45,874 nucleotides of DNA from an uncultured Cytophagales bacterium (GTDB lineage Bacteria > Bacteroidota > Bacteroidia > Cytophagales > UBA9547), in NCBI GenBank assembly GCA_945957555.1, contig CAMFLX010000021.1:1-45874 (forward strand). The letters are read 5' to 3'. Positions 1 to 6,011 of the stretch are shown piece after piece. The notes below the pieces were generated by a model, which worked only from the letters and a program-made list of their open reading frames with translations, had not been told where the DNA came from and did not search any database. Every line of letters begins with the position of its first letter. Within the stretch, counting starts at the first letter, position 1. The translations under genes and the position numbers were made by a program.

Positions 1-133
1 GAAGAAAACCAATACTGTTGGAGTCGGGATGCAAACGTTTAGAAAGATCCGCTTCTTGGATTTTGGGCAATTGCTGTGTAAGGCGTGTCCTGCCTTCTTG
101 CCATAGTTGGATCAATGCTGCTGTTTTGCTCAT
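1..133 (-). CDS. DinB-family protein, N-terminal part only (runs off the window)
   Basis: Reading the minus strand from the ATG at 133 gives an open frame of 44 residues that continues past the left edge. It starts MSKTAALIQLWQEGR and has the amphipathic first helix and the 'DSNSIGFL' turn seen at the N-terminus of DinB/YfiT-like four-helix-bundle proteins, which often act as metal-dependent thiol S-transferases. Its ATG overlaps the TGA of the upstream phosphatase-like gene (ATGA), so the two are probably translationally coupled and belong to the same arsenic-type cluster. The metal-binding histidines would lie outside the window, so the activity cannot be judged. The family call rests on a short stretch. 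Confidence 0.6.
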   Translation of the reverse strand, partial: MSKTAALIQLWQEGRTRLTQQLPKIQEADLSKRLHPDSNSIGFL

Positions 134-765
134 GCTTTGGAAGTTGAAGTATTTACTTGTGAAAATGCGTAGAAGAGTTCCCTCGCGATGTCCTTGCAGC
201 GCTCATTGTATTTTTCCTCTTGTTGAGGCGTGCCGTCAAAAGCTTTGGGATCTTCAAAAGGCAAAGAGATCCTTTGTGCTGCCGTAGGAATCAAGGGACA
301 ATTTGTATCCGCATGCGTACAGGTCATGATAGCCGCAAAGCCCGACTGAGGGTTGAACGCATCGTCGTAGGTTTTTGAAAAGCCAAGAATAGGATGTCTG
401 TTTGCGGCATATTTGATACTATATACAGGATTCTTGCCCTCAGAAAGTGCCTTCACAGCAAGTCCAGCTTTTTCTAAAGCCTTAGCCGCCGAAGGGAAAA
501 GGGCCGTAGCCTCTGTACCTCCTGAATAACTGTAGACGTTTTGAATACCATAATAGTGTGCCGCCACTTGCACCCAAACCTGTGACAAGTGACTCCTGCG
601 AGAGTTATGGGTACAGATGAGGATCAGGTTCGCATCCTCGCCTTTTTGTATTTGAGAAGCAGTAAAAGAAGCAATTTGCCTCAACACGCTTTTCCTTTCT
701 TCTGTGATTTGCCCAAATTCTGAAGTCACAGACTTGATGTAAGTGTCTAATGCTTGTGTATTCAT
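130..765 (-). CDS. Low-molecular-weight phosphatase / ArsC-like protein
   Basis: This 211-residue cytoplasmic protein has an N-terminal helical extension of about 45 residues, then a beta-strand leading into the P-loop CTHNSRRS (Cys51 to Arg57, the CX5R phosphatase signature followed by Ser). A late 'LPFEDPKAFDG' segment supplies the Asp-Pro general acid expected of LMW protein-tyrosine phosphatases and thioredoxin-type arsenate reductases. Related Bacteroidota proteins are found beside arsR and DUF6428 genes, as here. The neighbourhood suggests arsenate reduction or removal of an arsenylated product, but the His in the P-loop and the extra N-terminal segment differ from classical ArsC. The ATG at 765 is the only upstream start. 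A 348-bp gap holding a structured repeat separates it from the DUF6428 gene. Confidence 0.8.
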   Translation of the reverse strand: MNTQALDTYIKSVTSEFGQITEERKSVLRQIASFTASQIQKGEDANLILICTHNSRRSHLSQVWVQVAAHYYGIQNVYSYSGGTEATALFPSAAKALEKAGLAVKALSEGKNPVYSIKYAANRHPILGFSKTYDDAFNPQSGFAAIMTCTHADTNCPLIPTAAQRISLPFEDPKAFDGTPQQEEKYNERCKDIARELFYAFSQVNTSTSKA

Positions 766-876
766 TGTGTGAAAAATGTTTAAGATCCTTTTATGTGTAT
801 CTATAAGAACCCCACTTTCCTAGAGATAATGTCGTTAAGATGTGGTTTTAACCAATGCTCTAGCGTGCGTGGCTGT

Positions 877-1006
877 CCACGAAAGGTGCGAACTGCAAGA
901 TCGATGGACAGGGCGGAGTGGCCTTGTGCGAAAAATCGATCTTGCGGTTGGCTTTCGTGGTGCCCTTTCTTTTGTTACTTTTCTTTGGGCAAACAAAGAA
1001 AAGTAA
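877..1006. repeat. Structured dispersed repeat, copy A
   Basis: Two nested stems and a third hairpin are visible. Outer stem: CCACGAAAG (877-885) with CTTTCGTGG (952-960). Inner stem: GCAAGATCGA (895-904) with TCGATCTTGC (936-945). The inner loop contains TGGACAGGGC and GTGCGAAAAA. Next comes a perfect 13-bp hairpin, TTACTTTTCTTTG (975-987) with CAAAGAAAAGTAA (994-1006). A second copy with different stem bases but the same loops lies at 44024-44153. Short open frames here on both strands are by-products of the repeat. The element fills most of the 766-1113 gap within the arsenic-type cluster. Its function is unknown; it could be a REP-like mobile sequence, a transcript-level structure or a terminator. 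Confidence 0.85.
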
Positions 1007-1113
1007 AGAACATCGCAAACCAAAGCATGTACTAGTCTTAAATACCATTAAATAAAGACATTGCCTTCGGAAGAGGGGGAAGGTATGGGTTTTTAGAGAT
1101 TCCTTATTTAAGT

Positions 1114-1584
1114 CTAGCAGCAGCCACCGCCTGGTTTACAAGTATTTTCCGAATTCTGTAAAGTAGAAATTCTAATTTTTGGTTTTTCATTTGGTACCCC
1201 ACACGAGTCGCTTGCCAGGCAAGCGGTAGCCTTGTTGCTCAAAACAAAATGTTCCCCACTAAACTCTAAGCCAAATTTGCCAATAGTCTCCGCTTGATAT
1301 TCTACTTCTACCTCCCAATCGCCAAGACCCAATACCTTTTCGGCCAGGTTGATGATAGAAACCAGTTTTTGAGGTGCCAAGCGGTGGTCGTAGTCGTTGG
1401 CTTCCCAAAGTTGAAAGCTTACCACTTTCTCATGTCTCACGGTGCCACCACAGTCTATAAAGTCTTTAGTAACGGCTCCAACTTCCGTTACGTGAAAGTG
1501 TTTAGGCACAAATGTACCGTTTGCCAATTGGAAATTCAGCTCTTCAAGTGATTGCAGTTTGTTTTTTACTTCAGAGAGTTTCAT
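1114..1584 (-). CDS. DUF6428 family protein
   Basis: A 156-residue cytoplasmic protein that begins MKLSEVKNKLQSLEEL and matches the DUF6428 proteins that follow arsR in Bacteroidota arsenic clusters. The central part has the 'FHVTEVG' and 'FQLWEANDYDHRL' blocks, and the C-terminus ends in the Cys-rich tail CKPGGGCC. The Cys at several positions and the tail could bind a soft metal or arsenite; that is inference. No enzymatic motif is recognised. It lies 57 bp downstream of arsR, and this short gap carries its own copy of the arsR operator palindrome (1611-1621), suggesting that it is regulated separately from, or in addition to, arsR. Confidence 0.8.
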   Translation of the reverse strand: MKLSEVKNKLQSLEELNFQLANGTFVPKHFHVTEVGAVTKDFIDCGGTVRHEKVVSFQLWEANDYDHRLAPQKLVSIINLAEKVLGLGDWEVEVEYQAETIGKFGLEFSGEHFVLSNKATACLASDSCGVPNEKPKIRISTLQNSENTCKPGGGCC

Positions 1585-1610
1585 GTTTATGCATGTTTAA
1601 ATTTAATATT

Positions 1611-1621
1611 GTAATATTACG
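1611..1621 (-). promoter_or_regulatory. Probable ArsR operator, second copy
   Basis: The palindrome GTAATATTAC sits between arsR and the DUF6428 gene. With its 3' flank it shares the 15-mer GTAATATTACGATGA with the site upstream of arsR at 1988-2002. Two matches of this length at the two upstream regions of one cluster are best explained as binding sites for the cluster's own repressor. Confidence 0.65.
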
Positions 1622-1641
1622 ATGATAAGGGGCAAATTTTT

Positions 1642-1980
1642 TTAACAGCAACCAGACTTAGGTACAAATGACTGAAAGAGATGTGTCATTTCCACTTGAA
1701 TATCCGACCAAACCTTCTCATTAATACAGTAACAGATGCTGGTACCTTCTATATCGCCCTTGATGATGCCAACCTCCTTTAGTTCTTTGAGGTGCTGCGA
1801 CACGGTTGACTGAGATAAAGGTAGTTCTTCTACGATATCATTGCAGATGCAGGCTTGCCTACGGATCAATACTTCTAAAATCGCAATGCGTGCAGGATGT
1901 GCCAATGCCTTGAAGATGGCTGCCCGTCTGTTTTGTTGTTCTGTGAAGTTTTCTGATTTAGTAAGTCCCATGATTCGCAT
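1642..1980 (-). CDS. arsR: ArsR family metalloregulator
   Basis: A 112-residue winged-helix repressor. The pattern '[14 protein letters not shown]' followed by '[15 protein letters not shown]' is the ArsR DNA-binding unit. Cysteines at 'ACICNDI' just before the recognition helix and a C-terminal Cys-Cys pair (SGCC) are candidate ligands for arsenite or another thiophilic ion; the CxC arrangement resembles metal-sensing sites in this family. It is the first gene of the arsenic-type cluster and has palindromic operators upstream (1987-1998) and downstream (1611-1621). A second in-frame ATG at 1971 is an equally good start and leaves more room from the operator. No efflux gene is visible in the window; one may lie past the left edge. 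Confidence 0.85.
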   Translation of the reverse strand: MRIMGLTKSENFTEQQNRRAAIFKALAHPARIAILEVLIRRQACICNDIVEELPLSQSTVSQHLKELKEVGIIKGDIEGTSICYCINEKVWSDIQVEMTHLFQSFVPKSGCC

Positions 1981-1986
1981 CTATAA

Positions 1987-1998
1987 CGTAATATTACG
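1987..1998 (-). promoter_or_regulatory. Probable ArsR operator upstream of arsR
   Basis: CGTAATATTACG is a perfect 12-bp palindrome only 7 bp upstream of the first arsR ATG. The 15-mer GTAATATTACGATGA recurs before the DUF6428 gene. Position and duplication fit autoregulation by ArsR. Confidence 0.7.
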
Positions 1999-2120
1999 AT
2001 GAATGGTTCTGGGCTGCAAGAATAATTTATGTATTTGATGTGAGTATAGTGATAAATAGTTGTGGTAAAGCGTTTTAAGGTTTTATTTCTAATAATGGTA
2101 TTTTAACAACTCTATCCTTA

Positions 2121-2292
2121 GAATCAGGCGAAGCCGCTCCAAGGATTTTCAAATGGATGTAGAGGCTGAGCCTCGGATTTGCTCCTCTAGACCTTTACTA
2201 CTTCAATTTAGTAGGTTGCTAGGCCATTTGAAGAAAGTCCGAGACGGAGTCCCTGCATTCATTATCTGGTACGGAGCGGCTACGCCTGATTC
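2121..2292. repeat. Palindromic intergenic element of about 172 bp
   Basis: The ends are 20-bp inverted repeats matching at 19 positions: GAATCAGGCGAAGCCGCTCC (2121-2140) and GGAGCGGCTACGCCTGATTC (2273-2292). Internal inverted pairs include TTTCAAATGG (2147-2156) with CCATTTGA (2224-2231), and CTCGGA with TCCGAG, though these two pairs would cross rather than nest. There is no open frame of note. Terminal inverted repeats of this length around a short non-coding core resemble a MITE or a dispersed palindromic repeat. No target-site duplication could be confirmed by eye. It occupies the centre of the gene-free stretch 1999-2400. Confidence 0.65.
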
Positions 2293-2343
2293 TCCGTACA
2301 GGCACGTACGCTTGAACTAGACATACAGCTAGAATAAAAACAG

Positions 2344-2374
2344 ATCGCCCTAAGGCATAAAGACTTAGGGCGAT
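2344..2374 (-). terminator. Terminator of the SRPBCC/DoxX operon
   Basis: The stem ATCGCCCTAAG (2344-2354) and CTTAGGGCGAT (2364-2374) is an 11-bp perfect hairpin with a 9-nt loop. On the minus strand it is followed by CTGTTTTTA. It lies just downstream of the DoxX-like gene. Confidence 0.8.
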
Positions 2375-2400
2375 TTAATTGTTTATATACTATAGTGTTT

Positions 2401-2775
2401 TTATGACTGTGCAGCATCTGAGAGCTTGTGATAGCTCCAGTAAGAAGCTACCAATACACCCATGGCAATGATGGGGATAAGCGAAGTTGCATTCACACCA
2501 TCAACAGCAACTAGGCTATACAGTGCTACAATAAAGTCTAGTCCGAAACCTGCATAAGCCCATTCTTTAATACGTTTGGGAACCTGTGGCACAATTAAGG
2601 CCAAGCCCCCCAAGAGTTTGAAAATGGCCAACATTAAAGGAAAATAGACAGGATAGCCTAAATGGCTCATGGCAACTTTGGTGCCTTCGTCATTGGTTGT
2701 AAATATGGGCATAAGCCCTTGCGTTAAAAACAGGAGACCTGTGGTGCTCCAAAAAACAATTTTAGCAGTTTTCAT
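2401..2775 (-). CDS. DoxX-like family membrane protein
   Basis: A 124-residue integral membrane protein with four predicted membrane segments (about residues 5-25, 40-62, 70-92 and 98-118). The opening 'MKTAKIVFWSTTGLLFLTQG' and the 'GYPVYFPLMLAIFKLLGGLALIVP' stretch match DoxX-like small proteins (DoxX_2 type). The frame extends upstream to 2832, but the ATG at 2775 gives the normal start, 10 bp after the preceding SRPBCC gene ends. It is the last gene of the ArsR-SRPBCC operon and is followed by a terminator. This pairing of DoxX-like and SRPBCC genes is common in Bacteroidota; the biochemical role is not known. Confidence 0.85.
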   Translation of the reverse strand: MKTAKIVFWSTTGLLFLTQGLMPIFTTNDEGTKVAMSHLGYPVYFPLMLAIFKLLGGLALIVPQVPKRIKEWAYAGFGLDFIVALYSLVAVDGVNATSLIPIIAMGVLVASYWSYHKLSDAAQS

Positions 2776-2785
2776 TTGATGATTT

Positions 2786-3280
2786 TTATTGTTTTGACAA
2801 ATAAGTTTCCAATTGATCCAAAGTACCTCCAAAACCTTGTTGCATACTATCAGTCATACCTAAGTACGTGGCTTCTTGTTCAGGGGTAGCATTGATTGGA
2901 TGTCCCTGTAAGGTAAGTGTAGTTACACCTGCGTTTTCCACAAGAGTGACTTGGTTAAAGATCTCCAAAGGGAAATCTATAGGAAAGGGAGATTTGCAAA
3001 TATTCCCTGCCTCATCCGAAAAAGAGCTGACAAACTCTATGAGCTCTGGTCTTTCAATGTTGCCATAAACAAATAGCCCCCACATGACTTGGCCATGACC
3101 TTCCATTTTATAGTGGAATTTTCCTTTGGGTTTGAACTCGAGGGATACAACCTGCAAAGGCATTCCTACTGGCCCCCACCATTGTGCGAGTGCTTCTGCT
3201 TGTGAGAAAGCGTCGAATACTGCTTCCTTGGGCGCTTTGAACTGGCGTTTAATGCTGAATTTCTTTTGATTTGTTGTCAT
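2786..3280 (-). CDS. SRPBCC (AHSA1-like) domain protein
   Basis: A 164-residue cytoplasmic protein with the START/Bet v1-like fold. The N-terminus 'FSIKRQFKAPKEAVFDAFSQAEALAQWWGP' is the hallmark of the AHSA1/activator-of-Hsp90-homologue SRPBCC group, with Trp-Trp-Gly-Pro at the end of the first helix. The final helix contains 'YLGMTDSMQQGFGGTLDQLETYL'. These proteins bind hydrophobic ligands in a deep cavity; no ligand can be read from the sequence. It is fourth in the operon and 73 bp downstream of another SRPBCC gene. Confidence 0.85.
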   Translation of the reverse strand: MTTNQKKFSIKRQFKAPKEAVFDAFSQAEALAQWWGPVGMPLQVVSLEFKPKGKFHYKMEGHGQVMWGLFVYGNIERPELIEFVSSFSDEAGNICKSPFPIDFPLEIFNQVTLVENAGVTTLTLQGHPINATPEQEATYLGMTDSMQQGFGGTLDQLETYLSKQ

Positions 3281-3353
3281 TTGTAGATGTTAATTTTTAG
3301 TTTATAAAAGTGTTTTGGAACCTCTATTATCGCGTTGAATCGTAAAGAGTCAT

Positions 3354-3800
3354 TTATTTACCTATTTTGTCTAAATATTCGACCAAACCGATGTTTAGGA
3401 TATGGTTCCAACCTTCCACAAAGTTTTCCCTGCGTAGCGCTTCTTCTTGTGGGTCAAATGGAACCTTGAAGTAGTGGGTGAAGGTAAGTTCCGTGCTATG
3501 GTCGTCGATACCACGCAGCTCCCAAGTTACTATAGAAGTGCCTGAGTAGCCTGGGTATTCCCAAGAGTGGGAAAGTTTTTTGTTTTCTACGACCTCGAGC
3601 ATCTTGCCTTTATGCAACCATTGCTTGCCATCGGGCGGACCTGCGAGCCATTCAAACTCAGAGCCAAGCTTCAAGTTCCAATCCTCGGCAAAGTCAAAGT
3701 ACCATTGCTTCAAGTGTTCCTTTTGGGTAATGACCTGCCAGACCAAATGAACCGGTGCCTTGTAAGTTCTTTTCAAAGAAAAGGTATCGTTTGTGGCCAT
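3354..3800 (-). CDS. SRPBCC domain protein
   Basis: A 148-residue SRPBCC protein that starts 'FSLKRTYKAPVHLVWQVITQ', followed by 'HLKQWYFDFAEDW', the usual first strand and helix. The C-terminal helix 'FVEGWNHILNIGLVEYLDKI' is the long helix that closes the cavity; the motif GWNHIL is frequent in this subgroup. It begins 3 bp after the stop of the SRPBCC-VOC fusion gene, so the two are surely co-transcribed. Substrate or ligand is unknown. The three SRPBCC domains in this operon differ enough to be old duplicates rather than recent copies. Confidence 0.85.
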   Translation of the reverse strand: MATNDTFSLKRTYKAPVHLVWQVITQKEHLKQWYFDFAEDWNLKLGSEFEWLAGPPDGKQWLHKGKMLEVVENKKLSHSWEYPGYSGTSIVTWELRGIDDHSTELTFTHYFKVPFDPQEEALRRENFVEGWNHILNIGLVEYLDKIGK

Positions 3801-3803
3801 GGT

Positions 3804-4733
3804 CTAAGACTTGGCTTCGGTACAGTTGAACATCCAGTTGATACCGTATTTGTCGGTACAGCTACCATAGTAAGCACCCCAAAACATATCGGCAAGTTCC
3901 ATGGTTACTTTGCCGTCTTTAGAAAGTGCGTCAAACAATCTTTTGGTTTCAGCCTTTGTATCCGGTTCCAAATTGATATGCATGTTGTTGCCTTTTTCAA
4001 CCGTGAAACCCATACTTGCAGGTGCGTCAGTAGCCATGAGCACATGTCCGCCAAGAATTGGCAATTCCACATGAATGATCAGCTTTTTGTCGGCATCTGA
4101 TAAGGGAGGATGACCTTCGACTGCAGGAATGTCTCCAAACCTTTGAATGCCGCCGCCACCAAATTCGCCACCGAATACAGATTTATAGAAGTTGAATGCT
4201 TCTTCTGTGTTGCCCGGAAAGTTTAAATAAGTACTTACTCTAGCCATTTGATTTATTTTTAATTGTTTGTGAATACTTAATCTCGTTTCCAAGTAGTGGT
4301 TGAGTTTCTCCACGTTTTGTTTCAAGCCTTCATCTGCCTTGAATGTTTTCACCACTTGTATGAATTGCTCCTTGGTTTCAAACAGCATGTTCCAGCTCAG
4401 GAAAGTCTGGTTGCCCCTAGGTTCAAAGTCTATGGTAGCGATGAATTTGGGTGCCGAGACATGCTCATACACAATTTTTTTGTGCAAGATGACCTCTTTA
4501 AATATGCTTTTGTTTTTATAATCGGTACCGTCTGGGCCATGCATCACAAGATCCCACTCACCTCCTTTAACCACATCCATCTTGGAGATCGTATTGCTAA
4601 AGCCATTAGGGCCCCACCAGTTTTTGATATGCTCTGGTTGCGTCCATACCTCCCAAACCAGATCAATAGGAGCGTTTAATAAGCGCGAGATCGTGATCTC
4701 ACGATCTGCAGTGCTATTTTGTGGATTTGTCAT
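3804..4733 (-). CDS. SRPBCC-VOC (PhnB-like glyoxalase fold) fusion protein
   Basis: A 309-residue protein made of two parts. Residues 1-150 form an SRPBCC domain ('LLNAPIDLVWEVWTQPEHIKNWWGP', then a C-terminal helix ending 'LNHYLE'). Residues 163-309 form a VOC/PhnB-like domain ('STYLNFPGNTEEAFNFYKSVFGG', later 'DMFWGAYYGSCTDKYGINWMFN'). The linker LSIHKQLKINQ is AT-rich at DNA level and reads like a normal intergenic spacer, with an ATG at 4247 that would start an ordinary stand-alone VOC protein. The two halves are separate genes in many relatives, so this looks like a fusion by loss of the first gene's stop codon. Internal initiation at 4247 remains possible. It overlaps the regulator's 3' end by 20 bp. 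Confidence 0.85.
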   Translation of the reverse strand: MTNPQNSTADREITISRLLNAPIDLVWEVWTQPEHIKNWWGPNGFSNTISKMDVVKGGEWDLVMHGPDGTDYKNKSIFKEVILHKKIVYEHVSAPKFIATIDFEPRGNQTFLSWNMLFETKEQFIQVVKTFKADEGLKQNVEKLNHYLETRLSIHKQLKINQMARVSTYLNFPGNTEEAFNFYKSVFGGEFGGGGIQRFGDIPAVEGHPPLSDADKKLIIHVELPILGGHVLMATDAPASMGFTVEKGNNMHINLEPDTKAETKRLFDALSKDGKVTMELADMFWGAYYGSCTDKYGINWMFNCTEAKS

Positions 4734-5052
4734 TACTTCTATCTTTTTGGATTTTATCTAAGTACATTTCTAATGCATCTAATTTGGTTTCCCAGAACTG
4801 TTTGTATTGGGCTACCCACTCGTTTACCTCTTGGAGTTTGTCCAGTTTCGCTACACAGTACCGCTCCCTGCCCTGATCGGTAATGGTGATCAAACCACAT
4901 TCATTGAGTATTTTGATGTGTTTTGAAATGGCTGGTCTGCTGATGTTGTAATTCTCAGCGACGGCATTCAGTGTAAGCGCCTGCATGGCCAGCAGTCCAA
5001 GAATGGACCTTCTGGTCGGATCGGCAATGGCTTGAAATACGTCTCTTCTCAT
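4714..5052 (-). CDS. ArsR/SdpR-like winged-helix repressor
   Basis: A 112-residue regulator that starts MRRDVFQAIADPTRRSILGL, with recognition region 'LNAVAENYNISRPAISKHIKILNECGLI' and wing 'GRERYCV'. This is the ArsR subgroup without metal-binding cysteines that is usually followed by SRPBCC genes. The frame extends upstream to 5106, but the ATG at 5052 begins at the conserved domain start and clears the inverted repeat at 5089-5128. The 3' end overlaps the next gene by 20 bp. It probably represses its own operon (regulator, SRPBCC-VOC, SRPBCC, SRPBCC, DoxX). Confidence 0.85.
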   Translation of the reverse strand: MRRDVFQAIADPTRRSILGLLAMQALTLNAVAENYNISRPAISKHIKILNECGLITITDQGRERYCVAKLDKLQEVNEWVAQYKQFWETKLDALEMYLDKIQKDRSNDKSTK

Positions 5053-5088
5053 GTTGTATGTATTTAATCTAGTGAACAATATTGTTAT

Positions 5089-5128
5089 GTAACCGTTCGG
5101 ATACAAATATATGTAATGATTCGGTTAC
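5089..5128 (-). promoter_or_regulatory. Inverted-repeat operator candidate for the SdpR-like regulator
   Basis: Half sites GTAACCG (5089-5095) and CGGTTAC (5122-5128) are exact inverted repeats with a 26-bp spacer, and a third related sequence, TTCGGATAC, lies between. They sit 37-76 bp upstream of the regulator's ATG, in an AT-rich region suitable for the promoter. Confidence 0.55.
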
Positions 5129-5283
5129 GCAAAATGTTTTGTAAAAAATAGTTTAGTGGGAAGGAGACTATTAATGCTCTGAATCCTTTTGCGTAGCCAT
5201 GAGAGCATTTACATAGAGTGGTAGTTTATCCCAGAATAATCATTAGAAATTTACTGCGACAAAAAGCTACCTCAAATTCATTT

Positions 5284-5350
5284 TGATACTCGTTTTTCTT
5301 CATTCAAGCTAGCATTACTAGCTTTTCATTCAGAAAAACTTCGTGTATCA
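5284..5350. repeat. Long imperfect hairpin in a gene-free region
   Basis: Nested pairs are TGATAC (5284-5289) with GTATCA (5345-5350), GTTTTTCT (5292-5299) with AGAAAAAC (5332-5339), and AAGCTAG (5306-5312) with CTAGCTT (5318-5324) around a 5-nt loop. No T-run follows directly and no nearby gene ends here, so it is not an obvious terminator. The rest of 5129-5572 shows no convincing gene. Confidence 0.6.
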
Positions 5351-5572
5351 TGACTTTTTCCTATCATTTCGTCTCGCTACAAAGTCTAATGCTTAATCCG
5401 GGTTAAAAAAAAATGAATGAATACCAACAAACATATGCTTCCCCATTTTTCATATCTCGTCCTGTTGCATTGCAGGGCAGTATTATATTATATAACTTGC
5501 CTTTTTTTAAGAACCAGCAATTCATACATGAGCAATTCACTACAATTAAAAGCCATCATTACCCTCAGGGCC

Positions 5573-5836
5573 ATGGAAAACCAAAAGATCAATTGGGTCA
5601 TACGCGACGAGCCACTCAATGACGACGACAGCGGATGGCAGCTCTACTTTGGGGACGAAGATGAAGACTATTTGGAAAACTTCGATAACTCGACATTGAT
5701 CACATTAGAAAACGTACTCCTTTTTGAACCCAAATTGGCCAAAGCCTTTGCATCGGAGCACAATGCCTTTGAGTGGGACGAAGCCAGCAAGGAGTTTGTG
5801 GAGCTAGAGGGGTATGAAGAGGGGGAGGAAAGTTAG
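5573..5836 (+). CDS. DUF2185-like (Imm33-type) small acidic protein
   Basis: An 87-residue very acidic protein. 'WVIRDEPLNDDDSGWQLYFGDEDEDYL' followed by 'LENVLLFEPKLAKAF' matches the DUF2185 pattern (E/DEP..DSGW.F..GDED.EY), a family that includes predicted immunity proteins. The frame is open further upstream (ATG at 5528 and 5417), but those residues do not resemble the family, so the ATG at 5573 is preferred. No toxin gene is visible next to it, so an immunity role is only a family-level suggestion. It stands alone between the SRPBCC operon and a secreted LRR gene. Confidence 0.65.
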   Translation: MENQKINWVIRDEPLNDDDSGWQLYFGDEDEDYLENFDNSTLITLENVLLFEPKLAKAFASEHNAFEWDEASKEFVELEGYEEGEES

Positions 5837-6011
5837 TATGAATAATCTTCTTGATGGGGCTAAAAGTGTAAGCAAAGAGGAGTGGCTGTTCATTTAAGTA
5901 AATTTTGAATGATATCATTGTCGTTCTTGTCACAAGAGAAGGCCCTAAAGCATCTAGTAGTAAAGCAAATATATAGGTATATTTAAATGTCGAACTTTAA
6001 ATTCGTAGAAA

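Noticed and set aside
793..1048. Several short open frames on both strands
   Set aside because: They fall inside structured repeat copy A and mirror the shadows found in copy B; pairing explains the sequence better than coding.
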